Notes under the pieces: generated by a model | Told to the model about the DNA's origin: nothing | Databases searched by the model: none | What the model saw: the letters and a program-made list of their open reading frames with translations, nothing else | Position numbers and translations under genes: made by a program | NCBI GenBank assembly: GCA_025769875.1 | Contig: JAGFNK010000014.1 | Location: forward strand, 186,001 to 250,000 | Direction of reading: 5' to 3' | Length of the DNA: 64,000 nt | Source: Russula earlei | Taxonomy: Eukaryota; Basidiomycota; Agaricomycetes; Russulales; Russulaceae | In this document: positions 30,856 to 43,135 of the stretch, piece by piece | How positions within the stretch are numbered: position 1 is the stretch's first letter | Layout of the letters: every line of letters starts with the position of its first letter

Positions 30856-32786
30856 TGTCATGAACCATTTCCTGGAGAGGGCCCTTGAAGGACCCTTCCT
30901 TAGTAGAGGAAACCCAGCCTCCATGGTGCCACCCAGTTCACATGGACAAAAGGGGTGAGTAGAGGTGTCCACAATATTGTGCACATATTGGTGCGTGAGC
31001 AATTCTTGGCACAATCAACATACAGCAAGCCCTACTTAGTGGCAGTCCTTTTAACATTAAAGGACAGTATTATAGCCTCCCTAAGGACCCTTTAGGATGA
31101 CTCTAAGTGCTCTACAAAAGGCACTAACATTATACTAAAGACCCTACAACATGTTATTAGACCAACTCTAATAACCATAGAACAAACTATAAAGCAATGC
31201 TAAGGACCTTTATAGAAGTATTAAGGTCAACTCTCAGGACCCTAATAGAACTATATAAGGGACTTTATAGGCAACTCTATTCCTTGGACCAAACTTCAAG
31301 TCCTCAAATGACTGGCCCTAAACTAACTAACAGTAAACAAATCAGGTGCTTTGCATGTGTACTAAGGCAATGAACATGTGGACAGTAAAGGCTCTTACTC
31401 ATCAATAGAAGCCTTCTTACTCAGCAGCTTACTGAGCATGACTGAGCATGCTCAGTAAGCATACCCCAACTTCTTACTCATCTGCCTATTGTGCTTGATA
31501 ACAAGGTCATGACTTGTTCCCTATTAGGCAGTTCTCTTGTAGTATATAAGTGCTCAATAAAGTAGCGGACAGTCTTCAGACTGTCCATTTGTTTATGGCA
31601 CTCTCTATCCCTGGGATACTCCTTTAAGGACCATCCCCTTGTGACCATTCTGGCCTCTTCCCTGCATACCTGCTCAACTCTACTGTCAAGACTCACTGTT
31701 GAACAATCCAGTTCAAGAGCAAGGGGTTAGTTTGAAGACAAGTCGATAGACATCCAAAACGGCATGGGCAAGAAGTTAAGTCCAGAGCAGTAACAAATAC
31801 CAAAGGGGTATGGTTACTGGTGAAGTCGAGCAGGTATGCAGAGAGGAAGCCAGAATAGTCACAAGGGGACAGTCCTTAAAGGAGTATCCCAGGGATGGAG
31901 AGTGCCATAAACAAATGGACAGTCTGAAGACTGCCCGCTACTTTATTGAGCGCTTATATACTACAAGAGAGCTACTAAATAGGGAACAAGTCATAACCTT
32001 GTTATCAAGCACAATAGATGGATGAGTAAGAATTTGGAGTATGCTTACTGAGCATGCTCAGTCATGCTCAGTAAGCTGCTGAGTAAGGATGCTTCTTCTG
32101 ATGAGTAAGAGCCTTTACTGTCCACGTGTTCACTGCTTTAGTACACATGTGAAACACTGACTCATTTGCTGTTAGTTAGTTTAGGGCCGGTCATTTGAGG
32201 ACTTGTAGTTTGGTTCAAGGGATAGAGTTGCCTATAAGGCCCTTATATAGTTCTATTAGGGTCTTTAAAGTTGACCCTAATACTTCTATTAGGGTCCTTA
32301 GTATTGCCTTATAGTTCGTTCTATAGTTATTAGAGTTAGTCTAATAATGTAATTTAGGGTCTTTAGTATTGTGTTAGTGCCCATTGTACAGCACTTAGGA
32401 TCATCCAAAAGGGTCCTTAAGGAGGCTATTATACTGTCCTTTATTGCTAAAAGGGTTGCCATTAAGTGGGGCTTGCTGTATGTTGATTGTGCCAAGAATC
32501 GCTCGGGCGACAATGTGCGCACAATATTGTGGGCACCTCTACTCACCCCTTTTGTCCATGTGAACAGGGTGACACCATAGAGGCTGGGTTTCCTCTCATA
32601 AGGAAGGGTCCTTCAAGGGCCCTCTCCAGGAAATGGTTCATGACATCTACCAGTAACCATACCTCTTTGGTACTTGGTACTGCTTTGGACTCTACTTCTT
32701 GCCCATGCCATCTTGGACATCTATTGACTCATCTTTGAACTTATCCCTCACTCTTGAACTGGATTGTTCAACAGTGAGTCTTGACA
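30856..32786 (+). mobile_element. Solo LTR, 962-bp family (copy 2), interrupted
   Basis: Parts 30856-31683 and 32651-32786, starting TGTCATGAACC and ending GTCTTGACA, with GCCCC at 30851-30855 and 32787-32791. Interrupted by a third copy of the same family in the opposite orientation. Confidence 0.93.
31684..32645 (-). mobile_element. Solo LTR, 962-bp family (copy 3), inserted in copy 2
   Basis: Plus-strand reading starts TGTCAAGACTC and ends GGTTCATGACA, the reverse complement of the family consensus. Target duplication TCTAC at 31679-31683 and 32646-32650. Exactly the same length as copy 1 (962 bp). Confidence 0.94.
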
Positions 32787-33013
32787 GCCCCCTCCCTGCT
32801 TCACCACACTGCACCCATGTTCAACACACAATGACACCTCAGCACTTGCCATCCCTTCTGTGATGACACAACACAACATGCATGCAAGGCCAAAGACTCA
32901 CTCTAGACACTTTGACCAAAGATGGTCAAAATTTCAAGCCCCCAGGAGGTGTAAGGTAGCCAATTGGTTGGCTACAGAATCATGCATGTCAATCACCTTT
33001 CATGCAGTCTCAC

Positions 33014-33547
33014 TGTTAGGACTCAATTTGCATTCCTGCCTGTTTGTTTACCTATGCTTGCTTACTCATTTCCACTTACTGTTGCATACTTGCTTCACTT
33101 AGTGATGCTCACTGATTTGATGATTCATGCTTAGTGATTGCTTAGTGATTGCTTACTGGACTGATGACAGATACTAGGAGAGGATGACTCATGCATGAGT
33201 CATTTCTGATGCTTTCAGACTGTGCTCTACAGTTTTGGATACTACTGGGCCTTGGGTATGTGCTCCCCAACTTTTGTATGAATCGGATTAGTCATTGTCA
33301 AGATATTGTATAAATACTCAGATGTATCAAGAGTTGAGCCTTATGCTCGACTTAATCTTTTACAAGAAATTACTATCTTGTCAAACTCTCTCTAAAATCA
33401 AGTCATCACTCTAGTGAAAGAGGCTCTTCTCATCTCTTACATCTACTCTTCCTGAGATAATATCAAAGGATCTGAAGTCTAGTGCTTGAACTATATCAAG
33501 CAACTCTTTCACTAAGAGTCAGTAATAAGATCAAGCAGATCTTAACA
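33014..33547. mobile_element. Solo LTR, 534 bp, TSD CTCAC
   Basis: TGTTAGGACTC...GATCTTAACA with TGTTA/TAACA ends, flanked by CTCAC at 33009-33013 and 33548-33552. Contains ATTGTATAAATACTC as TATA region. Unrelated by eye to the other LTR families here. Confidence 0.9.
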
Positions 33548-33552
33548 CTCAC

Positions 33553-35784
33553 CCCATCTCTTTTAGTCTCTTCATGTACCTTTCTCACACATTCTTGACA
33601 CCCTTTCATGCTCCCCTTCCTTTCACCTTAAATTCCCCTTTGTGCTGCCCTGTACATAAAACAATTTTGGTTACTCAATGGAAAAGAATCCCTCTTTGTG
33701 ACCTAATCACCTCTGCCTGAGAAAAGCAAGAAGCCTCAATAGATTTCAATGAATGCTCAGTTAGAATGTATAAGCATTGGACAGTCTGTACAACACCCAT
33801 ACAACACCCATATACCCATGAGTCAGGGTACAGTGTTGCATGGGTACAACAAACAGAAACCCATACCCATACCTAAGCATACCCATGACCACATTGTCAC
33901 AGTGTTACCTGTACCCATGTCACATGCTACCTGTGACTCCTGTCAACCCTGGAAAATCCCAAAAGCCAAGTTCAAGATTCAAGAATCCTCAGATGGTAAA
34001 AGGGGCCTAAAAGGTTCTACTGTCAAAGTTCCAAGGCAATCTCTGGAGAAACTGTTGAGATATAGCAGTTTTAATTTTGCACTCAAAATGACATCCAAAA
34101 ATGGTAGTGCAAAGTCACACGAAAAAGACAGTAATATTATTTCATGTCATGATGGAGATCCTTGTCACACTGGTGACTTCTGGAAAATCCTGAAAATTTG
34201 AGACAAGTTCAAGTTTGAGTTCAAAATCTGTTGCTAAAATGGGCCTTATTTAGATAAGTGATTTACAGCTTTGATCATATAAAACTGAAATAACATTAAG
34301 ATCTATTATAATCTACACTGTGAGTATCAACAGTGCAACTCGACTGGAATGCCAGCCTGCCCTTACTATGGCTGATCACAATGTGCACCTGATCCACAAT
34401 GTGCAAATCTCAAATTTCTATACAACAACACCATTTAATGGCTCTGGGAAAATTATAGTAGCACTATTCAGTATATATTATCATGACTATGAAGTCAAAA
34501 GAATAAAACAGCTCATGGTTACAAAACAGGATGCAAAAAACAGTCAAAATGACCCTAATGTAAGAAGTTCCAGTTATTTGGAAACATACACCCAAACCAA
34601 AAACCCCTAGGAACAGTTTACCAATCCAATCTAAATATCAACACTACTTCAGAACTAATTTTCCAAAGGGTAGCAAAAGGTGGAATGAATAATCTAATTT
34701 ACACTTTTGTTGAACAGGATGTGACTCTGAAGTGACACATTAAAGTATTGCTCATGGCAGGGCATTGGCAATCACCAGATGTGGTCCTCAGATGCATCAG
34801 TCCTCAGACATGTAATCCTGCAAATTGCCTCTTGCAATGGTCACAATTGCCCCTCCATCGCAGTGGAGACTGAAACTGGACTGTGACCAGCCATTACAAA
34901 GATTTGCACATTGTGAACTTTTTGCCCTTTGACTTCAGTCATTGTCCGAGAGCTCAACAACTTCAAATAAAAATATGTAAAATTTATGAGCAGATATAAA
35001 AGAGTAAAAAAGACATAGGGTTTAAATTTAAAGGCTCAAAGTATGTTGTGGAAGGCTGTAGAAATCAAAAAGTGTAATATTTGCAGTTCCTGGCCACCCA
35101 TAGTATCATTCAACATGTGGTGGTTTGCATGAGGCACATGACCACTGCAGTGGCTGGCACGCGAACCGCCCGCGCGTGATTATCCATCTCATGAAGGAAT
35201 TTACTCCTCACATGTCAAATCGGGCAGCGCTCATCGGTGGATGGCGTTGTTGGGGTCTGATCCTAACTTGCCTTTGCCTTGCCTTGCTTTGAACCTTAGG
35301 AAGCAAGTAATCTATATATGGCTAAATCGAATACCGCTTGGGCACGTTCGCCCCTGCATGTCGAGGATAATTAATTACATATTATCGTCTCGCCGTCATG
35401 TGATGCCCTCGTGCGTGACTCGGAGGGGACTAGATGACTTGATCCCCAGCTTGGACAGCACGAAGGGTGCACGGGCCACGGTTATGGGAGGGACAAATAG
35501 TAGTCGGACAGTAAACGGTGTCAACCCTGTAATGGCTCCTCGGGAGCAGATGTAGGGGTGGTAGGGGGATTTCTATTCAAAGCCGTTAGATCGGCGGTGG
35601 AATTCGAGAAGACGTCGCAGCTGTCATTGTTTTGACAGCCGACGGGGTTCCTACGCCTGGCCAATGCTGTCAATTATTTGGTGCCTAAACGGGTAGAAGC
35701 CAGACCCCATATATGACAGGGAATGGGAATCGTCATACCGCCTCGAGCTCTCTTCCTGATCTCGTCCTTGGTACGGCGCATCCC
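33553..35784. other. AT-rich decayed sequence, right edge of the transposon island
   Basis: No supported gene. A 16-bp inverted repeat (CACAATGTGCAAATCT at 34395-34410 and its complement at 34900-34915) spans about 520 bp and may be a MITE remnant. ACCCATAC-like words at 33780-33950 resemble 7990-8110. From about 35160 the composition becomes GC-richer and host-like. Confidence 0.4.
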
Positions 35785-36721
35785 ATGTCGTCTTCCTCGC
35801 CAGCTGCCCAATCGGACAAGCCCAAAGGGCTCGAAGCCCCGTCCTCGGAAAAGGGTTCGTTTTCTCAAGTCTGACCGTCCGGAGAACCAACCCCGCTCAC
35901 GCCCATCGCCCAGACACCGCGCCTGGCTCGCAGACAGCTCCCTCTGAGCCGAAGCAGACAGGAACGAAGCCCGCAACCACAGCCGAAAAGGCTGGAGAGA
36001 CAGTGGTCCCATCGCAGGCCCCCACCACGGACTACCTGGCAGTCGCTTCGACGCCTTCAGCTCCTGGCTCGACTCCGGGTCCATACACAGACCCCTCGTC
36101 TGAGAAAGCCCCCCAGCCTGCGCCTGCAACAGAAGATCCGATTGAACGGCAACGGGAGTTCCGGCGTAGGAGGGCCCTTATAATCCATACCCGCCTCGCT
36201 AGATTCTTTACTTGGCTTCTCCTCTTGGGCTTTGTTATCGTCCCTGGTACATTCAAGCCAGGGCAAGGCAGCTCCTCAGGCTCCTTACACAATATTTCCT
36301 TGTACGTCCCTGTCCCTCTCTTTTTCCTTCGACTTCTAATTCAATATCAACTGTCTCCCTGTCTCTTTTACGTTATTGTTACGTTCGACGGACGATCCAC
36401 AGGCTTCCGATTGCCTACCTCTGCACAGCGCTCAATGCCGTCGCAGTCCTTTGGCTTTGGCGTCAGAGGCAAAATGATCCCTCATGGCTTTTCACAAACC
36501 TCTTCTTCGCTGGGTTGATCAACGCCTTCTCCGGGATGATCACGACATTGGTGAACATCTATGGCGCGCAGGGCGGCCAACTCGACGCGGGCAGCAAGGC
36601 CACTATCGCTATCCCGTCTACATTTACTATCATCTATGCCTTGCTCAGCTTAATTTTTTACCGGAAGGTTAAACGGCTCAGGGACCAGCGGCCGAGGAGC
36701 GTTGGCGGCGAGCTCGTCTGA
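35785..36721 (+). CDS. Four-TM membrane protein with disordered N-terminus (paralogue 1)
   Basis: Three exons: 35785-35854, 35914-36301, 36403-36721 (GT...AG introns of 59 and 101 bp that keep the frame). The protein is about 258 residues. The N-terminal half is Pro/Ser/Thr/Lys-rich and probably disordered. A basic patch (RQREFRRRRALII) precedes the first membrane helix (FFTWLLLLGFVIVPGTF). A further three follow: IAYLCTALNAVAVLWLW, LFFAGLINAFSGMITTLVNI and TIAIPSTFTIIYALLSLIF, then a short basic tail (YRKVKRLRDQ). It shares layout and key segments with 38133-39878: FTWxLL..GFV, an xGLxNxxSGxxxT helix and the xxIYG loop. Their start contexts (CATG.C.TCTTCCT) also match. No known family recognised. 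Confidence 0.72.
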
Positions 36722-38132
36722 GGCAGTTGATGCGGACGCTTTGGGTCCTTTGAGAGGTCGTGGGCGTGTCCCCGAGCTGACTGACATGTATGGAACATGA
36801 ACTCTTGTACGTCATAAGACGTCCATTCTGATCGTCTACATATACGACTACTCATTGATGTACTCATCATTTACGAGCCTAATGATGATCATAGTGACTT
36901 AACAAATTTAAAGCACCACGATAGGTGGTTGCGTCATAGCATCAATGCCCTGGAGATATTTCCGTGAGAGATCCGAGTCAATTGCATTGTATTGGTCCTT
37001 GGGTCGCGGAAATGGTCTTTTGACCCAAGACCTACACATAATTGAAGCTTATGCCTATGAACGTGTTGTCCGATAATTATTGTAATTCTGTTACTCCTGA
37101 TGCCGACTGTTAATGCAAAAACCTGGTTATTATGATCATCTGCAAAAAGATGAGAAGAGCCCAATCAGCAGGTTTAACAATCAACTTATGTCTTATATAT
37201 AACTGACAAAAATTGTAACTTTGACAAAAGGCAATATCAAAATTTCAGGCGACAACTTTTTGTCATTTAGTTTATATTTTGTTATAGAATTCCTGTTTTA
37301 TTGGATAAATAATGTTGACAAGAATTTTTGAACATACATTATCTTACCAAGAGCATATAATTGTAACATACACCTTCAGTTATGTCAAATACATCCATCA
37401 CATTAGTTGATTTCCAACTACTTTCTCTGCACCGTCAGTCAGATACCATCAATCACTCACTTGTTTCTCATTCAACTGGTACTGTACTATCCTCTATTTA
37501 CATAGTTCATAGATTTTTTTTCAATGAAAAAATGTGTCATGCAGTGAAACAAAAACAATGGCTGTTTGTTGTACTTGCCAACCAATCTATGTTGGAGCTA
37601 GCTGAGGTTGAACATGGCAGTCCCTACCAGTCATTTTTCTCTGTACCTGTGTGTGAATCCAACAACTCTACTCAATAGTTTGTAGCTATATATCAGGTTC
37701 CCCTGATGTCATCCTAGCAAAGAAAAACAGAAATTCATCAAGTTATTTTGTGACTGCTGAGATGGTAGGGACTACCAAGTTCCCGATAAGGGATAGTATG
37801 TCCATCCTCATCACATTGATATCGATCTCATGATGTACAAGGCCAGAGCGTCAATTGAATTGACGCCTTTGGTTAATCTGTATTGGTTCTTCGACCTAAC
37901 TTCTTATAAATCTGTCAACTTACAGTTGTGTTGTGACGTGCAGACCGGAGGTGAGGGTCTGCGCACGATGTTACGGTGGGGGTTTGCTGATAGACGGAAA
38001 TGACAGGCGCGGCTAGTTCCGGAGAACCTTACGCCTGAGCATGGAAGAACAGAATGAAGGGCATATATGACATCTCGCCGCTCATCGCTCGAAGTTCCCA
38101 TTGAACTTTGTCTTTGGTACAGTGGGCATACC
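36722..38132. other. AT-rich intergenic region
   Basis: No convincing coding sequence; short frames near 37382-37678 are AT-driven. It contains only the presumed terminator of paralogue 1 and the promoter of paralogue 2. Confidence 0.5.
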
Positions 38133-39878
38133 ATGGCATCTTCCTGGCTCATATATACCCCAGACTCGCCGCCTACGCACGATCTCAAATCCTTAGAACT
38201 AGATGCTCCGCCCACGGAAGAGGCTTCGGCGTTGGCTTCACCGAACCAGCGGAATAACCCAGCATACACAGATCAGTCAAATCTCAAGCAAAGCTTGCAC
38301 ACGACGATTCCAACCGGCTCAGTGAAGCCAGACGCAACGCTTGTGTACGTGGATGCGCCCATCGGTGTGTGAGGCCTAATTAATTTGCATCCAGCGTCCC
38401 ACCATTCCCTTCGACTCACGAATGCCCCATAGAGAGCCCCAGCAAGAATATACCCATTGTCGTATCCGCGACATCAGTCCGTGTCAACTTCCGAGAGGCT
38501 GGGCCACCAACTCTCCCTCTAGTGGGTCCCCACAAACGACTCTCACGCTGAGCATTCACGACGTTGCAGATAAAGGACGAATTTAACGCGGCGACATCTG
38601 GCGCACATGCATACGTACACAATCCAACGATCACGCCTCCCTCGCCACGATCTGCCAAGGCAAGACACCGGCGTGCACTGTCTACCGGGGCACTGCCTTC
38701 GAAACGTAGATTCCAACCCATTTCGACACTCCCATTGGCGCCTCATTCTCTCGCGTCTGAATTCTCGCCTTATGACGCAGACCCGCCTATGCAACGGACT
38801 CACACCTCAGAGCGCGACGAGATCGCAGCGACGTCCTTGACCAGATCCACCACTTCATTGCGCGAACAGGCCGCCGGGCCCCACTTTTCCTCATTGCCAA
38901 GCGTGGGGAATCCTGCAGCGCGGACCGTAAACTTCGGGGAACATGTATTGGCCGATCCAGAGTCAGGTTTGATGCCCCAGCGACACGTACTCCCACCCGC
39001 TCCCACCGCAAACTCTCAAGGAGTTACCCCAATATCGGCTGCGGACAATATGACGCCACTACCCACACCCCTCGTTTCAACCGACCCCAACCGAATTACA
39101 AGCACGGACATCAACAACCCCAGCTCACCTACTTTTCGAGCCCCACATTCCCCTACTTTCGAATTGACTCAGAGCCCTGTTCTCGGCCGTGAAAGATCAG
39201 AACGGCAGACACCGAAGAGATCGGTCACAGGGGGGACTTTTGGATCTGGCAGTGTTGTGCAACCAAAGTACGCGGAAATGGTGTTCGAGAACGTTCCGCG
39301 TTTACACCACTTGCTCGCATGGCTCTTCACCTGGATGCTCCTCGCAGGCTTCGTCGTTCTCCCCAGTACATTCTCCACTTTCGAGAGAGTTCCAGCGAGT
39401 TCGGGCGGATTCGAGGAGGTACAGAACGTCATACGGAATCTTCCCGTGTACGCCCATTCTTCTTATTAAAAAAAATAAACAGATTGGTTGACGATTAAGC
39501 TGATGCGTGTGCGGGATGAATAGACTAATCGTCGCCTACGCCTGCTGCGGCATCGGAGTGATTGGGATGTGCTTGCTCTGGTTTCGTTGGTCGCACAACT
39601 ACGTTTGGCTTCTCAACAGCATCTTCGTCCCGGGGCTGCTCAATGGCCTATCCGGACTGCTTTCGACGTTCGCGGGAATATATGGCATGCAGGACCGCAA
39701 ATGGGGCGCCACAAGCATTATCACTCTCGCCGTTACCGGGGGATGCGCCCTCGTTTGCGGCACTCTCACCGCGATTTATTCGCTATGGAAGCTGGATCGC
39801 GTCAAGCGCCCGCATTCGTGCGAGATGGAGCAAGCGAGAAACGGCGACTGCGAAATTGGGGAGAAGCGCCTCTTCTAG
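38133..39878 (+). CDS. Four-TM membrane protein with long disordered N-terminus (paralogue 2)
   Basis: Four exons: 38133-38344, 38395-38521, 38570-39447, 39524-39878. Introns begin GTACGT, GTGGGT and GTACGC, and all keep the frame. The protein is about 523 residues. The first 370 or so are rich in Pro, Ser, Thr and Arg with many SP/TP sites and no domain. The membrane part has LLAWLFTWMLLAGFVVLPST, IVAYACCGIGVIGMCLLWF, VPGLLNGLSGLLSTFAGIYG and ITLAVTGGCALVCGTLTAI, then a basic tail. This is the same design as the gene at 35785, 1.4 kb upstream on the same strand, so the pair arose by tandem duplication. The N-terminus has grown or shrunk between copies. Function unknown; a plasma-membrane or endomembrane location is assumed. 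Confidence 0.75.
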
Positions 39879-40912
39879 TTGCCGAGTCGCGCCATGGTAA
39901 TATTTTGTTTCGTTTTCATGACTAACGGGACACTACTGACTTGTATTGAAGTGTGGTCCATCTCTTGTATGTGTGTTCTTGTATGTTATAATGACCCACT
40001 CAAATGAAAAACCGAGATTCGAATCGAGAAGAATATGCACGATGCCTTCAGCATGGTGATTGTTAGCCCCCGCCTCGACTTGGATAGCGCTCTAAACGTC
40101 GTCACCCACCGTCATTACCCACCTGCCGAAAAAGGATCGAAATGTCGATAGGCCAGATAAGTGTTTGGGTGTTCCGTCATTCCGACATTTGTACTGTCCG
40201 CCCTTGTTCAAGTTATACTTCTAGGTTTGACTCCGTCAGCCTCTCGCTCGGTTTTCGCGCCTTGTAATACATCGGGACCGATGCGACTGGCCATAGCGTC
40301 TTCGATATCAAAATATACACCTTCCATTGCCCAGGTCACCGGATGGGACTTTCTTTGCCAGAGGTTGATCAATCCAAGGAGGGAATAACCAACAATCTTT
40401 GTTCCCTCGATATCCTTGGCGATGATACGCACGACAGGCGGTGTGAATAAATATTCCGCTCTCAAAACAGTTCCATAAGCGGTAAGATCTTTACTTGACA
40501 CAGGATCTCAATTCCACGTCAATGTTCGGGGTCTCCAATATTCCGTGACGCACAGGGCCTGAACGGCCGCCGCATTTTAACCGGAGATGGGTTACGGAAG
40601 AACCTTTCAAGTCCAGTGAAGTGAACTACAGTTCAAGGCGGAGATTTCTGGCATCTGAGCATGACTGGTTTTGTTCTCGTAACTCTTAAGGAATGCCATG
40701 AAACCATTAACAAAAGTTATTCATTACATTTAAAAAAAATTTAAAGTGCCTGTTATTTTCCTTGAAACATAAAAAACCACTTTCCCTCACTTCAAAACAA
40801 TGTGCATGGAGCATAAAATGAGCATCTAAGAATGATTGGAACATAATATTGTCAATTCAAGTGGGCGCACGCAGTAAGTGTGTGTGTGGGCATGGTTTTG
40901 CATGTACAACCG
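39879..40912. other. Intergenic; one possible exon on the minus strand
   Basis: A minus-strand frame at 40208-40501 reads like protein (SSKDLTAYGTVLRAEYLF, VVRIIAKDIEGTKIVGYSLL, NLWQRKSHPVTWAMEGVY) but lacks an ATG at its upstream end and has no recognisable partner exons. It may be an exon or remnant of an unknown gene. Confidence 0.35.
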
Positions 40913-41315
40913 ATGTCAGAGCCAGTCTTTAGGAGGCAGCGATCCTCGACGTTCGAAGAGCGAGAGGCGAAAAAAAATCTTTCGGCGGTCGACATAGGGG
41001 TGGAGGCCTCAAATGCGAGACGATCGGACAACACAATGAATGAACCTTCAGAAATGAATATCGAACCCGAGGGAGACGAAAAAACGTCACCCGACATGGT
41101 CTTGGGGCTAAATGGTGGCCTTGGATCGCAACTCGCTCTTCCCTCTCGGCCGGCCCCGACCTCCGACATCCACACGGTCCCATCCCCGTCGGCCCATCCA
41201 TGCACGCTCTTCTCGTTATCACTTACTCTTGACGTCAGATTCCGTGCAGGCTGTGCCGGTTTGGCATACTCCATCATCTGAAGAGCATGAATCGGGCGAG
41301 ATGCACGTAGCATGA
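40913..41315 (+). CDS. Hypothetical small acidic protein (weak)
   Basis: From ATG 40913 the frame encodes a polar, charged protein (FRRQRSSTFEEREAKKN, NEPSEMNIEPEGDEKTSP). A second frame downstream ends with VPVWHTPSSEEHESGEMH and a TGA at 41313-41315. Joining them needs an intron with a poor donor (GTCCCA) and a GTGCAG acceptor, so the model is doubtful. The reverse-strand frame over the same region is more hydrophobic and less protein-like. No domain seen. Confidence 0.25.
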
Positions 41316-43135
41316 CCATCAGACTCGCTTACACGTCAATCGAAGGACCCACTGGCGATGGACCGTCTGCATGACCACGGAGACCATCCATCTCCTTGGC
41401 CACGCATCACCCCCCAGCCGTCCACACGTCGTCTGATACTTGAACCCCCACCTCTTGCTCTCCCCTCTATGGCGGCGGCCCCTCCCACATCCCGCACAAC
41501 TTGGTGGGCCTGCGATCTCCCTCCACGGACGCACGTATGGCCCGTCCGCATGTGGCGCACATCAATATCACGATATCATTACCCGTCGGGCAACTTGACC
41601 CATCCCCCCGTGAATTTTCCCACCTTTCTTTTTCTTTTTTTTTTCGTTCGGACCGATTGCCTCCGTTTTTGCCATCTCGAATGCATATGTGCCTTCTTCG
41701 GAACCCACACCGACTCGGGGACTGCGGCCGCTCGCCGGGCCCCGATCGTATTCGGGTCCATCACACAATCGGTCGAATCTTCGGATCGACGTCCATGACC
41801 TACCCCTATCCTGGTGCTTGCTCGCCACCGAGCGCAAACAAGGGTGGGGGTGGGGGGTGGCGAAAAAAAAAAAAAAAACCCCCCAAGCGAAAAGACTCGA
41901 GGAGGGGTGGTGGGGCGCAGACACCCAGCAGTGCCGCCGGCACCAGCTCAAAACTCTAAAACTCTCGACTTTCGCCGCCGCAGATTGGAGTGGGAACCGA
42001 ACGAAACAAGTCGTTCCGGTGATTGGCCGCGCTTCCTAGCCCTACACAAAACAGACATTTCTGAAATCGGCCACGCGCTTTGCTTCTGCTGGCTTTTATA
42101 TTTTATTTTTCCAGAGAAGCTCGATCATTTTTGTTCCTGCGCCAGTGCCAACGCCCGACCAAACATTTTTCTTTTCATCCGCTTTTCCCAGTGGCCTCTC
42201 CGAGCTGCTTTTTCCTCTGCAGCTGCAGGTCATCCGATCTCCAGCGCAGCGCAGCGAATGCCTTTGCTCCATAGCCGACTTCTGCGAATGGCGTTCCGCG
42301 TTCCTTCGCCATGGAAGATGATGATTTCGCGTAGCATGATGGAATGACTGCTTGTTTTTTTTGGCGTGCAGGAGACTGCTGGTTGAGGTAGAGGCTCGGA
42401 GCCCTTGCCCATTACCTGGATATCCTTCCTCACCAACGCTTCACTGATTTTGCCTTCTATACATCACAGCTAGCTAGATACACACGGTGAACCAGATGGA
42501 GGCGCTGTGAAGCGCAAGAGTAAAAATCGTACGAGACTGCCATGTTTTCCCTGCCCGAATTATACCTTGCCTTATACGATATACCAACGCCAACAGCAAG
42601 GAGAAACAGAAAGAAGCAAGCTGAGAAACAAGAAACTGCAAAAAAAGTTCCACTTTATCGTATGAAAGATTAAAAAACGATCGAGTGATATCCAGTAAAA
42701 AGCGTTCACCCTCAAGCGATCTCGATAAGTTGGGTACTATATGTCTGCAGACAGCCTGGCGCAGCGTCGGAGCCGCTTAAGATAGCCAGTGATGGAGACC
42801 ACAATAACCGGAACAAGGGTTATGTGACAAATGTCGTTGGAGTGTCGCGGGGCATGTCCTGTTAGACAAGTTCTGGTCCTCAAAGGGGGAGGAGGTATAC
42901 ACGGCGTATGGTATACTGTATGCAATGTGAGGGCGTGGTGCGCCGCGCTCGTGAGTACGTGAAAGACTGTCATTTCCTAAATACGGTGGAAAAAAGTCAT
43001 TCGCTCATAAAAAAGAGTCCATAGCGGAGTCCTATCATGTGTGGAGGTATAACTCTAGCGGATTGAAGATGGGATTGCGAAACAGCAGCATGGTCCAAGT
43101 CGCTAACAACCATTATTTAACTGCTCGTCAAAGTG
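41316..43135. other. Intergenic with homopolymer runs
   Basis: No supported gene. Notable are an A16 run followed directly by C6 at about 41863-41884, and T-rich stretches near 41631-41644. The right end is the 3' flank of the KRE6-like gene. Confidence 0.45.
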
